Of a stretch of 64,000 nt of DNA, positions 42,936 through 51,616 are shown in pieces. Below the pieces are notes generated by a model, which worked only from the letters and a program-made list of their open reading frames with translations, was not told the origin of the DNA and searched no databases. Origin of the DNA: Bacteroidia bacterium (GTDB lineage: Bacteria > Bacteroidota > Bacteroidia > J057 > JADKCL01); contig JACJYV010000011.1 of the NCBI GenBank assembly GCA_020635905.1, forward strand, positions 1 through 64,000. The letters are read 5' to 3'. Position 1 is the first letter of the stretch, and every line of letters starts with the position of its first letter. The position numbers and the translations under genes are program-made.

Positions 42936-45900
42936 TTATTTAACTTTGAGGAATTTTTTGGTCAGGGTCTCTCCCGTAGCGTTTTGAGCCTGGAAGAGGA
43001 ACATGCCAGCCGGCAGGTGACCCACATCAATGCGGGTTTGTTGGGCTGAGACATGGCCAGTCCACATGACTTTGCCGCTCAGGTCGCTGATGGTGGCCTG
43101 CTGCGGGCCATTCCAGCCTTCCGTGCGTACAAAGAGCTCTGCGGAGGCAGGGGAGGGCCAGAGCTCCAGATCAAATTCGGCCTGGGTGCCCAGTTGAGAT
43201 TCCATGGGGGTACCCAACCCGTAGGCAGGCGCCAGGCTGGAAGGACAGCTGCCTTCGTAGATTTTGATGTTGCGGAAATACGAATTTCCGTTGGAGGGGG
43301 AAGCATCGTGGTCGGCCACGAAAAACAGCTTGGTAAAGGTGCCCGTGTAGAAGCTTCCTACCGGAATGGTGTAAGTAGTCCAGGCGGTGCCACTGTAATT
43401 ATTATAATTCAGGATGCCCCAGGCCTGGGTGCCATGCACCTGGAAGGTCAGGTTATTGCTGATCCCCTCATCTGTATCGAAGCCCAGCCCGTGGATTTCT
43501 CCTTCAATGGTGCTGCGGAAATCGAATTCCACCACCGTATTGGCGGTCACAGTGTAGTTGAGGGCAATGTCTTTCCAGGCATTATTCTGGATAAAGAGGG
43601 TTGCCCCTGCGTCCTGAATGGCATAAGTGCCGAGATCCTGCCCATTGCCGTAGGCCGTGATGGTGTAGCTGTTGAAGTCAATGGTGGGACAGCCTCCACC
43701 CGATCCGCCCAGACAGACGTTGGCGGTTTGGGTGCTGGTGAAACTTCCGCCCGACGCGAGGGAGCCGCTGGCGTCGCTGAGGTCCCAGGAGCCATTGCCA
43801 TACGCACAGCAGATGCCATCTCCGAAGGAGTCAAATATGGTGAAATCGTAGCATCCGTCGCCCAGACAGAAGGTTTCGACCACTGTCGAATTGGCCACGG
43901 AGTATCCGCCGCCACTGGCTTCCAGTCCGCCGCCGCTGTTGCGTAATTCCCAGGAGGTTTCGGTGGGATAATTGTCCAATACCAGAGTAAGGGTCATTTC
44001 GTTCAGGGAACAGCCACCTCCGCCGCTTCCGCCGGTGAGGCTGAGATCGTCGATGGCGATATCGCCGGTGTAATTGGTGCCCGTGGTGGCGAAGAAACGC
44101 AACCTGAGTTCGGTTTCGGAACTGTAGCTGCTAAGGCTGACCGTTTGGGTGGCCCATGCTGTTCCCTGGTTGCCGGACAGGCTCCAGAGGGTGGTCCAGG
44201 TGCTGCCGTTGGTGCTGGCCTGCAGGCGCAGGGTGCCGATGGTGGCTCCGTTCATGTTGTACTGAAAGCTGAATTCAGGATTGGAAAGCCCGGAAACATC
44301 AAAACAGGGTGACTCAAAGTAGGCATTTTTGGAGGGATAATTGGGGCTGGAAGCCTCGGTGTACATGTAATAGGTACCTGCGGCAGCCGAGGCAGGGCCG
44401 GTGCCAGAGGAAGGTGTACCGCCGCTTCGGCGGGTCCAGTCCATGTTGTCGCCCGAGCCCTGGGTCCAGCCTTCGCCCGACTCAAAGCTTTCGGAATAGG
44501 GGAAGGAACTGACGGTGGAAGTACATCCGCCGCCTCCACTGCTGCCACCAGCGGCGACCACGGCTCCATAGGCATTGACCCGGCCGTTGCCGTACAGGTT
44601 GTCAAAGCCAGAGGTGCCCATGTCGTTGGCAGTGGTGTAAAGGATGTTTTTGACCTGTGCGTCGGTGAGGTTGGGATCGACACTCAGCACGAGGGCGGCC
44701 ACGCCCGATACGACCGGGGTGGCGGCAGAGGTGCCGCCGAAGCCTGTGTTATAATTGCCTGAGTTGTACCCGTTGGAACCCATGCGGTCGGTGGTCCTGA
44801 CCCCGGCGCCCGAAAGGAAGCCGGAGGCATTGACGTCGTTGGAGGGGGCACAAAGGTCCATCTGGGAGCCGGAATTGCTGTAATCTGATTTGATACCGTC
44901 GTTGCCGAAGGCGCCCACGGTAATCACGGTGCTCAGATTGGCAGGATAATCCACGCAGGTTTTGTAGCCATTTCCAGAAGCGAATACGACCACACATCCT
45001 TTGCCGCTGCGACCGTTGGTCACCGCGTCGCTGATGGCGCTGGTGATGTTGGAGGCCGTAAAAGTGCAGGAGGTATAACCCCAGGAATTGCTCATGACGT
45101 CGGCGCCGTTGTTTTTGGCCCAGGTGATGCCGTTGGCGATGTCCTGGGTGGTTTCTCCCCCGGCAAAGATATTGACGGTGCGGAGATATACGTTGGGGGC
45201 CACGCCCTGTACGCCGAGGTTATTGTGGGAGGCTGCGATGATACCTGCACAGGACTCGCCGTGGGCAGAGGATGCAATGGGAGCGCCATTGCCGCCATTG
45301 GCGGGGGTATAACCGCTCAGAACCCGGCTGGCGCCAGTACCCGTGACGAGGTCTTCGTGGGCTTCCACCCCGTCGTCGATGACGGCCACGGTGATGGAAG
45401 ACGATCCCAGGGTGATGGCCCAGGCTTCGGGGGCATTGCAATCCATGTCGTTGGTGCCGGCAAACCCGTCAATGGTCTGGCCGGTGTTATTCATCTGGAA
45501 TTGCTGTGAGTAGTAGGGATCGGCATACAGGGTGGCTTCTGCGTAGATGTTGGGAATGGCCCATTCGACCAACCCGGATTCCTGCAGGGCATTGGCCAGG
45601 GGGATGACGTTGTCGATGTTGGCCACGTCGAGGACGTGGGTCTGGAAATCCTGGCGGAGGTATTGTCCGCCGTATTCAACCACGATATTGCGCAGGGATT
45701 CCAGGTCGGATTTGTTTTTGGGCTGAATGACGACCTCGTGGGTGAGCCAGAGGGGAAATCCGTCTTCCAGTTTCCAGCCAAAGCTGACGGAACGGAGGTC
45801 TGCAGCACTGATACCGAGTTGGTCGGTCAGTTGGCGCAGGTTTTGGGGTTGGGCTGATTCGAATTGAATCAGGGCCCGGGAGTGGTGTTCGAATAGTTTT

Positions 45901-46091
45901 ACAGAGGCATTGGCCGGAGCCTCCATGCGGGCAGGCATGGCGTTTTCGTTGAAGTAAATAACAGCTGAGCTGCGGTCCTGGGTCAGATTTACTTTGTTTC
46001 CGTCTGACCAGTAATAGGTTGAAGATTGAGCATGGGCGTTCATTCCGAGGCACAGAATTGCCGTCAGGAAACTGAGATAGAGTTTTTTCAT
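42936..46091 (-). CDS. Secreted subtilisin-family serine protease with MAM-like domain and T9SS sorting domain
   Basis: A 1,051-residue exported protease. A signal peptide ends at about AHAQ (22). An N-terminal propeptide-like region (about 23-190) precedes the S8 domain with Asp239 (AVIDDGVEAH), His277 (HGESCAGI), oxyanion Asn374 (FASGNG) and Ser455 (GGTSAATP). Then come a MAM/jelly-roll-like module (about 530-690, PYSESFESGEGW), a PKD/PPC-like module, a second jelly-roll, Gly/Ser linkers, and the T9SS type A sorting domain at the end (ELWPSPASAELFV, LPAGMFLFQA, KKFLKVK). It should be delivered to the cell surface or medium and degrade protein. A terminator follows its stop. Confidence 0.92.
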   Translation of the reverse strand: MKKLYLSFLTAILCLGMNAHAQSSTYYWSDGNKVNLTQDRSSAVIYFNENAMPARMEAPANASVKLFEHHSRALIQFESAQPQNLRQLTDQLGISAADLRSVSFGWKLEDGFPLWLTHEVVIQPKNKSDLESLRNIVVEYGGQYLRQDFQTHVLDVANIDNVIPLANALQESGLVEWAIPNIYAEATLYADPYYSQQFQMNNTGQTIDGFAGTNDMDCNAPEAWAITLGSSSITVAVIDDGVEAHEDLVTGTGASRVLSGYTPANGGNGAPIASSAHGESCAGIIAASHNNLGVQGVAPNVYLRTVNIFAGGETTQDIANGITWAKNNGADVMSNSWGYTSCTFTASNITSAISDAVTNGRSGKGCVVVFASGNGYKTCVDYPANLSTVITVGAFGNDGIKSDYSNSGSQMDLCAPSNDVNASGFLSGAGVRTTDRMGSNGYNSGNYNTGFGGTSAATPVVSGVAALVLSVDPNLTDAQVKNILYTTANDMGTSGFDNLYGNGRVNAYGAVVAAGGSSGGGGCTSTVSSFPYSESFESGEGWTQGSGDNMDWTRRSGGTPSSGTGPASAAAGTYYMYTEASSPNYPSKNAYFESPCFDVSGLSNPEFSFQYNMNGATIGTLRLQASTNGSTWTTLWSLSGNQGTAWATQTVSLSSYSSETELRLRFFATTGTNYTGDIAIDDLSLTGGSGGGGCSLNEMTLTLVLDNYPTETSWELRNSGGGLEASGGGYSVANSTVVETFCLGDGCYDFTIFDSFGDGICCAYGNGSWDLSDASGSLASGGSFTSTQTANVCLGGSGGGCPTIDFNSYTITAYGNGQDLGTYAIQDAGATLFIQNNAWKDIALNYTVTANTVVEFDFRSTIEGEIHGLGFDTDEGISNNLTFQVHGTQAWGILNYNNYSGTAWTTYTIPVGSFYTGTFTKLFFVADHDASPSNGNSYFRNIKIYEGSCPSSLAPAYGLGTPMESQLGTQAEFDLELWPSPASAELFVRTEGWNGPQQATISDLSGKVMWTGHVSAQQTRIDVGHLPAGMFLFQAQNATGETLTKKFLKVK

Positions 46092-46525
46092 ACGTTAATT
46101 AGGGTTTTTTGAGGGTTTAAAAATTTGTAAAAGCGACTATTTTCAAAATAGGAAATATTTTTGAATCGTCAAAACGGTTTGCGGTTTACGGTTTACAGTT
46201 CCATGTGGAGCCTGGAAGGGAAAACCACGATTCAGGCCTGGATTGCTGGCGAAGGCAGGCTGTGCGTGAGGTGCCTGGTGGGTGCCCGACCCGTTGGAGG
46301 GCAGTGGCGAGCCCGTGCTGGCGCAGCCAGGGGCGAGGCACGGAACCCCGCAAGGGACCGACCCCGAAGCCGGAGCGGATAACGAGCGGCATTCGGGGGC
46401 ACGCCCAAATTCAATGAGCAATTGGCAATGAGCAAAGGGCAGGTAGAAGCTACGGGCTTCGAGCCCCCCTTTTTACCGTGGTCCACGGCCGTCCACCATT
46501 CCATCTTTTTCCCTATTTTTAAGGG
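46092..46525. other. Intergenic region with long dispersed repeat
   Basis: This 434-base gap includes the subtilase leader and promoter (46092 to about 46180, AT-rich), a dispersed repeat (46258-46433) and simple TTTACGGTTTACAGTT sequence also found near 47700 and 56625. GGGCTTCGAGCCC followed by C5T5 at 46454-46475 could be a weak terminator. No gene is supported, although short frames cross the repeat in several phases. Confidence 0.55.
46258..46433 (+). repeat. ~176-bp dispersed repeat, copy 1 (inverted partner at 56417-56592)
   Basis: The sequence from GGCTGTGCGTGAGGTGCCTG through GGCACGGAACCCCGCAAGGG to GAGCAATTGGCAATGAGC recurs on the opposite strand at 56417-56592 with only scattered differences (for instance GTGCTGG/TTGCTGG and GCGGATAACG/GCGGAAAGCG). 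It is GC-rich and noncoding. Confidence 0.8.
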
Positions 46526-47215
46526 ATGAAAACAATCGTTATTCTGACCGGGGCCGGGATCAGCGCGGAGAGCGGGATTCAGACTTTTCGGGACTCGAAC
46601 GGGCTGTGGGAGGGGCACGACTGGCGACAGGTGGCTTCGCCTGAAGGGTGGGCCGCAGACCAGGCCATGGTGCTGAAATTTTACAACCTGCGGCGGGCGG
46701 CCATCCGTGATGCCCAACCCAATGCGGGCCATCTGGCCCTGGTGGAACTGGAAAAATACTTTCAGGTTTTCATCATTACCCAAAATATCGACGACCTGCA
46801 CGAACGGGCCGGCTCGCGGAATATTCTGCACCTGCACGGCGAAATCCGCAAGGCACGCAGTACCTCCAATCCCAAACTGGTCTATGACCTGGGCGACAAG
46901 GACATTGAAATGGGCGACCTCTGTGAGGAAGGGTCCCAGTTGAGGCCTCACATTGTGTGGTTTGGGGAGGATGTGCCCCTCATCCATACTGCGGCCGGGC
47001 TGTGCTACGATGCGGATTTGATCGCCGTGGTGGGAACCTCCATGGTGGTTTACCCGGCTGCCGGGCTCGTGAATTATGCCAAAAAGGGCACCAAATTATT
47101 TATGGTGGACCCCAATAAACCTGAGTATTCCTTCTCCCGTCCCGTGGAGTATATCCTGGAGCCCGCCTCTACAGGAGTGCCCAAACTGGTGGGAAGGCTG
47201 AAAGAATTCGTTTGA
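46526..47215 (+). CDS. cobB: Sir2-family NAD-dependent protein deacylase (zinc-cysteine-less)
   Basis: A 229-residue sirtuin that removes acyl groups from lysines using NAD. NAD-binding GAGISAESGI is at 9-18, TQNIDDLHERAGS at 85-97 and the catalytic histidine is His104 in LHLHGE. Tyr53 and Arg56 (FYNLRR) match the Y-x-x-R pair that favours succinyl or malonyl lysine in SIRT5/CobB. The four zinc-binding cysteines of most sirtuins are missing; only two isolated cysteines occur. Lack of the zinc site is seen in some bacterial sirtuins. It seems to be a single-gene unit. Confidence 0.88.
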   Translation: MKTIVILTGAGISAESGIQTFRDSNGLWEGHDWRQVASPEGWAADQAMVLKFYNLRRAAIRDAQPNAGHLALVELEKYFQVFIITQNIDDLHERAGSRNILHLHGEIRKARSTSNPKLVYDLGDKDIEMGDLCEEGSQLRPHIVWFGEDVPLIHTAAGLCYDADLIAVVGTSMVVYPAAGLVNYAKKGTKLFMVDPNKPEYSFSRPVEYILEPASTGVPKLVGRLKEFV

Positions 47216-47297
47216 AAGGTGATTTTTCCGAAAAACTGTCTGCTTTTGAACAATCTTTGGGTAACATTTGTGTTATGATTGCAGTAATTTTCCTGCT

Positions 47298-47305
47298 TAA
47301 CTTTG
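47298..47305 (+). promoter_or_regulatory. Candidate -7 box for the arsenosugar-type cluster
   Basis: TAACTTTG fits the Bacteroidota -7 consensus TAnnTTTG and ends 23 bases before the ATG at 47329. A clear -33 TTTG at ideal spacing was not found, so this is tentative. Confidence 0.35.
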
Positions 47306-47328
47306 GGCTTGAAACATAAAGAAGACGC

Positions 47329-47664
47329 ATGAGCGAAACCTATTACGATCCCGCAGATCTTGCCAAATTTGGAGACATCAAGGACTTTCAGCCCGATCTG
47401 GCGAAGAAATTCTTCGCCTGGTATGGAGCCGTATTCCAGGAAGGCGCCCTCACGGCCCGTGAAAAAAGCCTGATCGCCCTGGCGGTGGCTCACGCGGTGC
47501 AGTGCCCGTACTGCATAGATGCCTACACTTCAGACGCCCTGGAAAAGGGCTGCGACGAAGCCCAGATGATGGAAGCTGTACACGTCTCCGCCGCCATCCG
47601 CGGCGGCGCCTCCATGGTGCACGGCGTGCAAATGATGAACAAAGCCAAGGATTTGCTTATGTAA
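47329..47664 (+). CDS. AhpD/CMD-family peroxidase-like protein of arsenosugar cluster
   Basis: A 111-residue carboxymuconolactone-decarboxylase/AhpD-like protein with the redox pair Cys59-Cys62 (QCPYCIDAYTSDA) and downstream histidine in EAVHVSAAIRGG. Its N-terminus and length match the peroxidase-like protein usually found next to the radical SAM enzyme ArsS. The ArsS gene begins 114 bases downstream. It presumably handles a redox step or protects the radical SAM enzyme, but its exact role is unknown. Confidence 0.85.
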   Translation: MSETYYDPADLAKFGDIKDFQPDLAKKFFAWYGAVFQEGALTAREKSLIALAVAHAVQCPYCIDAYTSDALEKGCDEAQMMEAVHVSAAIRGGASMVHGVQMMNKAKDLLM

Positions 47665-47778
47665 ACCGGAACGGTTTACTCCCAATAGCTATCGGGATTA
47701 CGGTTTACAGTTACGCCGTAATGAATAACCCCAAACATCTAACATCTCACGACTCAAATCTAACATCTAAGACAAAAA

Positions 47779-48837
47779 ATGTCTTCAAACACAAAAAGAT
47801 CACTGAAAGGACAGGGCAGTCAGCTGGCAGATAACTTCTACCAACTGAAGATCCTCAACGATTCGGTGAAAGCAGGGAAGTTTACAGGATTTCGGGAAAA
47901 GCTGGCTGAGCATGGCCTGGGCACCCTGAAACCCACGGGAGTGGATATTTTGCAGGTGAATGTGGGCTATATGTGCAACCAGGTTTGCAAGCATTGCCAC
48001 GTGGATGCGGGGCCCGACCGCAGGGAAATCATGACCCGCGAAACCATGGAGCACTGCCTGGAGGTACTGCGCCGCACTCACATCCCGACCGTGGACCTCA
48101 CGGGCGGTGCGCCCGAGATGAATCCTGACTTTCGTTGGTTTGTGGAAGAAATCCGCAAAACGGGCTCCAAAGTGCTGGTGCGCTGCAACCTGACCATCAT
48201 CCGCGCCAATAAAAAATACTACGACCTGCCCGAATTTTTCCGGGATCACCAGATCGAGGTCGTTTCCTCTCTCCCCTATTACAACCGCCGCCGTACGGAC
48301 AGTCAGCGGGGAGACGGGGTCTTTGACGACTCGATTGAAGCCCTGAAAATGCTCAACGAGGTGGGCTACGGCCAGCCAGGCACGGGACTGATCCTGAACC
48401 TGGTGTACAACCCGACGGGGGCCTTCCTGCCTGCTCCCCAGGCCTCCATGGAGGCCGAATTCAAGCGCAACCTCAAAGAGGACTTTGGCATCGAATTCAA
48501 CTCCCTCTACAACATCACCAATATTCCAATCAGCCGCTTTCTGGACTATCTGATCGCCAGCAAAAATTACGAAGCCTACATGACCAAGCTGGTAAATGGC
48601 TTCAATCCTGTGGCTGCGCAGGGGGTGATGTGCCGCAATACGATTTCTGTGGGATACGATGGCTACATGTACGACTGCGATTTCAACCAGATGCTGGGTA
48701 TCAAAGTGAAAACGGCCCAAACTCACATCAAAGATTTTGATCTGGAGTCCCTGACCCGCAGGGATATCATGCTGGACCAGCATTGTTTTGGCTGCACCGC
48801 AGGTGCGGGCTCGAGTTGTGGCGGGGAAATTGCTTAA
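47779..48837 (+). CDS. arsS: Arsenosugar biosynthesis radical SAM protein ArsS
   Basis: A 352-residue radical SAM enzyme. The iron-sulfur motif CxxxCxxC is at Cys66, Cys70 and Cys73 (YMCNQVCKHCH), followed by LTGGAPEMNP. The C-terminal domain (DUF3641) has more cysteines in MCRNTISVGYDG, YDCDFNQ and the terminal QHCFGCTAGAGSSCGG, as in ArsS. ArsS adds a 5'-deoxyadenosyl group to dimethylarsenite on the way to arsenosugars. Neighbours before (AhpD-like) and after (rhodanese, glycosyltransferase) fit this pathway. No ArsM methyltransferase is in the window. Confidence 0.9.
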   Translation: MSSNTKRSLKGQGSQLADNFYQLKILNDSVKAGKFTGFREKLAEHGLGTLKPTGVDILQVNVGYMCNQVCKHCHVDAGPDRREIMTRETMEHCLEVLRRTHIPTVDLTGGAPEMNPDFRWFVEEIRKTGSKVLVRCNLTIIRANKKYYDLPEFFRDHQIEVVSSLPYYNRRRTDSQRGDGVFDDSIEALKMLNEVGYGQPGTGLILNLVYNPTGAFLPAPQASMEAEFKRNLKEDFGIEFNSLYNITNIPISRFLDYLIASKNYEAYMTKLVNGFNPVAAQGVMCRNTISVGYDGYMYDCDFNQMLGIKVKTAQTHIKDFDLESLTRRDIMLDQHCFGCTAGAGSSCGGEIA

Positions 48838-48845
48838 GAGAAAGT

Positions 48846-49364
48846 ATGCAAAGGAAATTTTCCATCCTGATCGCCTTGCTTACCCTGCTGACCTTCCTGC
48901 AAAGCCAGGCTCAGGTTGCCAACCCCCGTTTCGAGCAAAAAATCCAGTCTTTGCTCAGTCTGAGCGTGCCAGTTTGCAGTCCTGCCCAATTGAAAACAGA
49001 ACTTGATTCGGGCAAAAAAATCCTGATTCTGGACAGTCGTTCGGAGAAAGAATACAAAGTGAGCCACCTGGCCGAAGCAAAATTCGTGGATTTTGATAAT
49101 TTTGATAAAAAATCGGTTGCGAATATTCCGCGTGAAACCGAAGTTGTGGTCTATTGCTCGGTGGGGTATCGCAGCGAAAAAACCGCAGAAAAACTGCAAA
49201 AAATGGGGTTTATCAACGTTCGCAATCTGTACGGAGGAATATTTGAATGGGTAAACGATGGCAATACCGTGGTCGATAACGCGGGAAAACCAACCCAAAA
49301 AGTGCATACGTTTAATAAGGAATGGTCTGAATGGCTGCAAAAAGGAACGAAAGTTTATGACTGA
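48846..49364 (+). CDS. Periplasmic rhodanese-like sulfurtransferase
   Basis: A 172-residue protein starting at the ATG at 48846, eight bases after the arsS stop, because this start yields a good signal peptide (KFSILIALLTLLTFLQSQAQ). The rhodanese domain carries the active-site loop CSVGYRSEK with its cysteine near residue 103, and the typical end NVRNLYGGIFEWVNDG. It is expected in the periplasm and to carry persulfide sulfur. Its coupling to ArsS and to the following glycosyltransferase (8-base overlap) places it in the arsenosugar-type cluster. Confidence 0.87.
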   Translation: MQRKFSILIALLTLLTFLQSQAQVANPRFEQKIQSLLSLSVPVCSPAQLKTELDSGKKILILDSRSEKEYKVSHLAEAKFVDFDNFDKKSVANIPRETEVVVYCSVGYRSEKTAEKLQKMGFINVRNLYGGIFEWVNDGNTVVDNAGKPTQKVHTFNKEWSEWLQKGTKVYD

Positions 49365-49953
49365 GAGACTGTTAATGATTTTTGTAAAAAATCCGGAGCT
49401 GGGCAAGGTAAAAACCCGCCTGGCGCGTACCCTGGGGGAGGAGAAAGCCCTGCAGGTGTATCGCTTTCTGCTGGATCACACCCGTGAGGTAGCCCGCGAA
49501 GTGGGCGTGGACCGTGCGGTTTTTTACTCTTCCTTTGCCGACGAAAACGACAGTTGGGGAGAGGAATTTTTCCAGAAATACGTACAGGAAGGCGACGATT
49601 TGGGCGAAAGGATGGAAAATGCATTTGCCAAAGCCTTTGCCATGGGTTACAAATCCGTGGTCATCATTGGCAGCGACTGCCTGGAATTGTCCTCCCAGCA
49701 TCTCAACGATGCATTTGCCGCCCTGATCGACCACGATACCGTGGTAGGTCCGGCCCGCGACGGCGGGTATTATCTGCTGGGGATGAATAAAATTCATCCC
49801 GAATTCTTCCTCGACAAGCAATGGAGCACGGATTCCGTCCTGCCCAATACCCTGCGCAATATTCTGGAACTGAAACTGAGCCACGTTTTACTGGCCGAAC
49901 TTTCCGACGTGGACTTTGAGGAAGACCTGGCTTTGAGCGAAGTACTGGAGTAA
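49357..49953 (+). CDS. TIGR04282-family glycosyltransferase of arsenosugar cluster
   Basis: A 198-residue nucleotide-diphospho-sugar-transferase-fold protein from the ATG at 49357 (MTERLLMIFVKNPELGK), which overlaps the rhodanese stop by eight bases. Recognisable segments are VKTRLARTLGEEKAL, GDDLGERMENAF, the metal-binding GSDCLELSS and GPARDGGYYLLGM. This family often accompanies ArsS and is thought to act in arsenosugar assembly. It is the last gene of the cluster; an 800-base noncoding region follows. Confidence 0.85.
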   Translation: MTERLLMIFVKNPELGKVKTRLARTLGEEKALQVYRFLLDHTREVAREVGVDRAVFYSSFADENDSWGEEFFQKYVQEGDDLGERMENAFAKAFAMGYKSVVIIGSDCLELSSQHLNDAFAALIDHDTVVGPARDGGYYLLGMNKIHPEFFLDKQWSTDSVLPNTLRNILELKLSHVLLAELSDVDFEEDLALSEVLE

Positions 49954-50511
49954 AATCCCTGAAATCAATTCTTTGGCAGAAAAACAGGCATTCTTTCTAA
50001 CCCGTTCAAAAAATTTTCCCAAATCCCGGATTTCTTAGGAATACAAGAGCGGTTTTGCCGAAAAACTTCAAACATAGTGGCAAATAATATTTGACAGAAC
50101 CAATTCACCGTCATCTCTTCCCTTTTTCCTGTTCCCCCATCATTTTCCTGTAAGCCCGTTTTGCATTTATTTGAAAATATCACCCCGCAACTCCCTCAAT
50201 ACAAGCATCTTAAATTTGTATCAAATTAAAACAAACCAGCATTCAACAAAGATAAAAACTATCTGCCCCATCCGCCTACATCCCACAAATCATGCGTAAA
50301 CAGAATTGAGCCCGATCTGAAATGATGCAATTATGCGCATTTTTCTTACATCCCCGATTTGCCCATAAAAATACCATTTCAAGGGCAAGATGTAAGAAAT
50401 CATTAACTTTTCACCTTAAATTCTAACATAAATCACCAATCACTTACATTTGACCCAAAAATCCGTTTTTACCCATTCCACCTGTCATTCATTTTTGTAT
50501 ATTTGTATTGA

Positions 50512-50656
50512 GTTGGTTGATATTTTTATTTTTTACTGCACATTTAGCCATTTTTCTAAACCTAAGCTGAATGAATTTGCAGACAGCTTCAAACTCTTGA
50601 AGCGAAGCATGAAGGAAAAGGCCGAAGAGCGAAGACTTCGGCCCTTCTTCTTTTTA
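50512..50656 (+). ncRNA. Candidate small RNA with two hairpins and intrinsic terminator
   Basis: A -7 box TATATTTG (50498-50505) would start transcription near 50512. Downstream lie hairpin GCTTCAA-actc-TTGAAGC (50585-50602) and hairpin GGCCGAAG (50620-50627) with CTTCGGCC (50636-50643), followed by CTTCTTCTTTTTA, a good intrinsic terminator. The ~145-base transcript would be noncoding. No known RNA family is recognised. It could instead be the leader of the DUF4476 gene at 50750, ended by attenuation. Confidence 0.4.
50620..50656 (+). terminator. Intrinsic terminator
   Basis: An 8-base GC-rich stem (GGCCGAAG/CTTCGGCC, 8-base loop) is followed by a pyrimidine run rich in T. It ends the candidate small RNA, or attenuates transcription toward 50750. 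Confidence 0.65.
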
Positions 50657-50749
50657 TACCCTTGGGTTTTTCCGCAATTTTTTCCAAAATTTTCTTAATT
50701 TACGCCCTCTGGCACCTGATTTGCTGGTTTTTCCGCAAAAGATTATTCT

Positions 50750-51610
50750 ATGAAAAAGACATATTTTTTCCTCGTCGCTTTGCTGCTGATCGGAAATTTT
50801 ACCTACGCCCAAACTTCCTCCCTGATCATCCGGGCAAAATCCGGCGGTAAATTCTGGCTCGTGGCCGACGACATGCGCAAAAACCTCGACCCGGAAACCC
50901 AGGTTTCCGTGATCGGATTGGATGGCTACCAGCACCACCTCAAGGTTACCTTTGAAAAGGCTTCCCTGGGCAGCCTGGAGGCCGATGTTTATGTAAATCC
51001 GGCTACAGAGTTGCACTTATTATTACGTCCCTCAGGCGTGCAACCCGCAGGAAACACTGAGATAGTCTTACTTGACAACGGAAAAGTCGCCCTTACGGTC
51101 GAAGAAATTGTCAACCTGAACGTGGTGCCCACCAATCCCGTGACCACCAACCCTGTGACCACTCAACCCGTTCAGCCCGTCAAAAGCGATGTGATCGTGG
51201 TGCAGCAAAATCCCGTTCAGGAAACTCCTCCTGTAACCGTAGCTCCCGATCCGGTCGAAACATCCACCCCAGAACCCATCATTTATGTGGAGGGCTATAC
51301 TGGCCCTGTTGGCTGCGAAATGCCCATGAGCGAAGTCGAGTACGACAAAGCCCTCAACAGCATCAAATCCAAAAGCTACGACAATACCCGTATGATTCTG
51401 GCCAAACAGATCACCCACGCCAATTGTCTCACCGTCAAGGAAATCAAAGGATTTGCCAGCCTCCTTTCCTACGATCGCAACAAACTGGAATACGTCAAAT
51501 TTGCCTACCCCCACACCTACGACCGCGGCAATTTTTACCAGGTCAATGACATCTTCGACTTCCCCAGCTACGTGGAAGAACTCGACGAGTTCCTCCAAAC
51601 CCAGAAATAA
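50750..51610 (+). CDS. Secreted DUF4476-domain protein
   Basis: A 286-residue exported protein. The signal peptide (KKTYFFLVALLLIGNFTYAQ) is cleaved near residue 21. Residues about 22-105 form a beta-rich domain, residues about 125-180 are a Pro/Val/Thr linker with repeated NPVTT, and the C-terminal ~90 residues (YDKALNSIKSKSYDNTRMIL through FPSYVEELDEFL) match the Bacteroidota domain DUF4476. Function of this domain is unknown. It appears to be a single-gene unit downstream of the candidate small RNA. Confidence 0.82.
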   Translation: MKKTYFFLVALLLIGNFTYAQTSSLIIRAKSGGKFWLVADDMRKNLDPETQVSVIGLDGYQHHLKVTFEKASLGSLEADVYVNPATELHLLLRPSGVQPAGNTEIVLLDNGKVALTVEEIVNLNVVPTNPVTTNPVTTQPVQPVKSDVIVVQQNPVQETPPVTVAPDPVETSTPEPIIYVEGYTGPVGCEMPMSEVEYDKALNSIKSKSYDNTRMILAKQITHANCLTVKEIKGFASLLSYDRNKLEYVKFAYPHTYDRGNFYQVNDIFDFPSYVEELDEFLQTQK

Positions 51611-51616
51611 GGCCGC

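Larger units (their letters stand above)
49954..50749. other. Long noncoding region with candidate small RNA
   Basis: This 796-base AT-rich region has no gene I can support. Two sequences fit the Bacteroidota -7 box: TACATTTG at 50445-50452 and TATATTTG at 50498-50505. The second precedes a hairpin-rich stretch ending in a strong terminator, listed as a candidate RNA. The rest contains many T-runs and no clear repeats. Confidence 0.5.
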
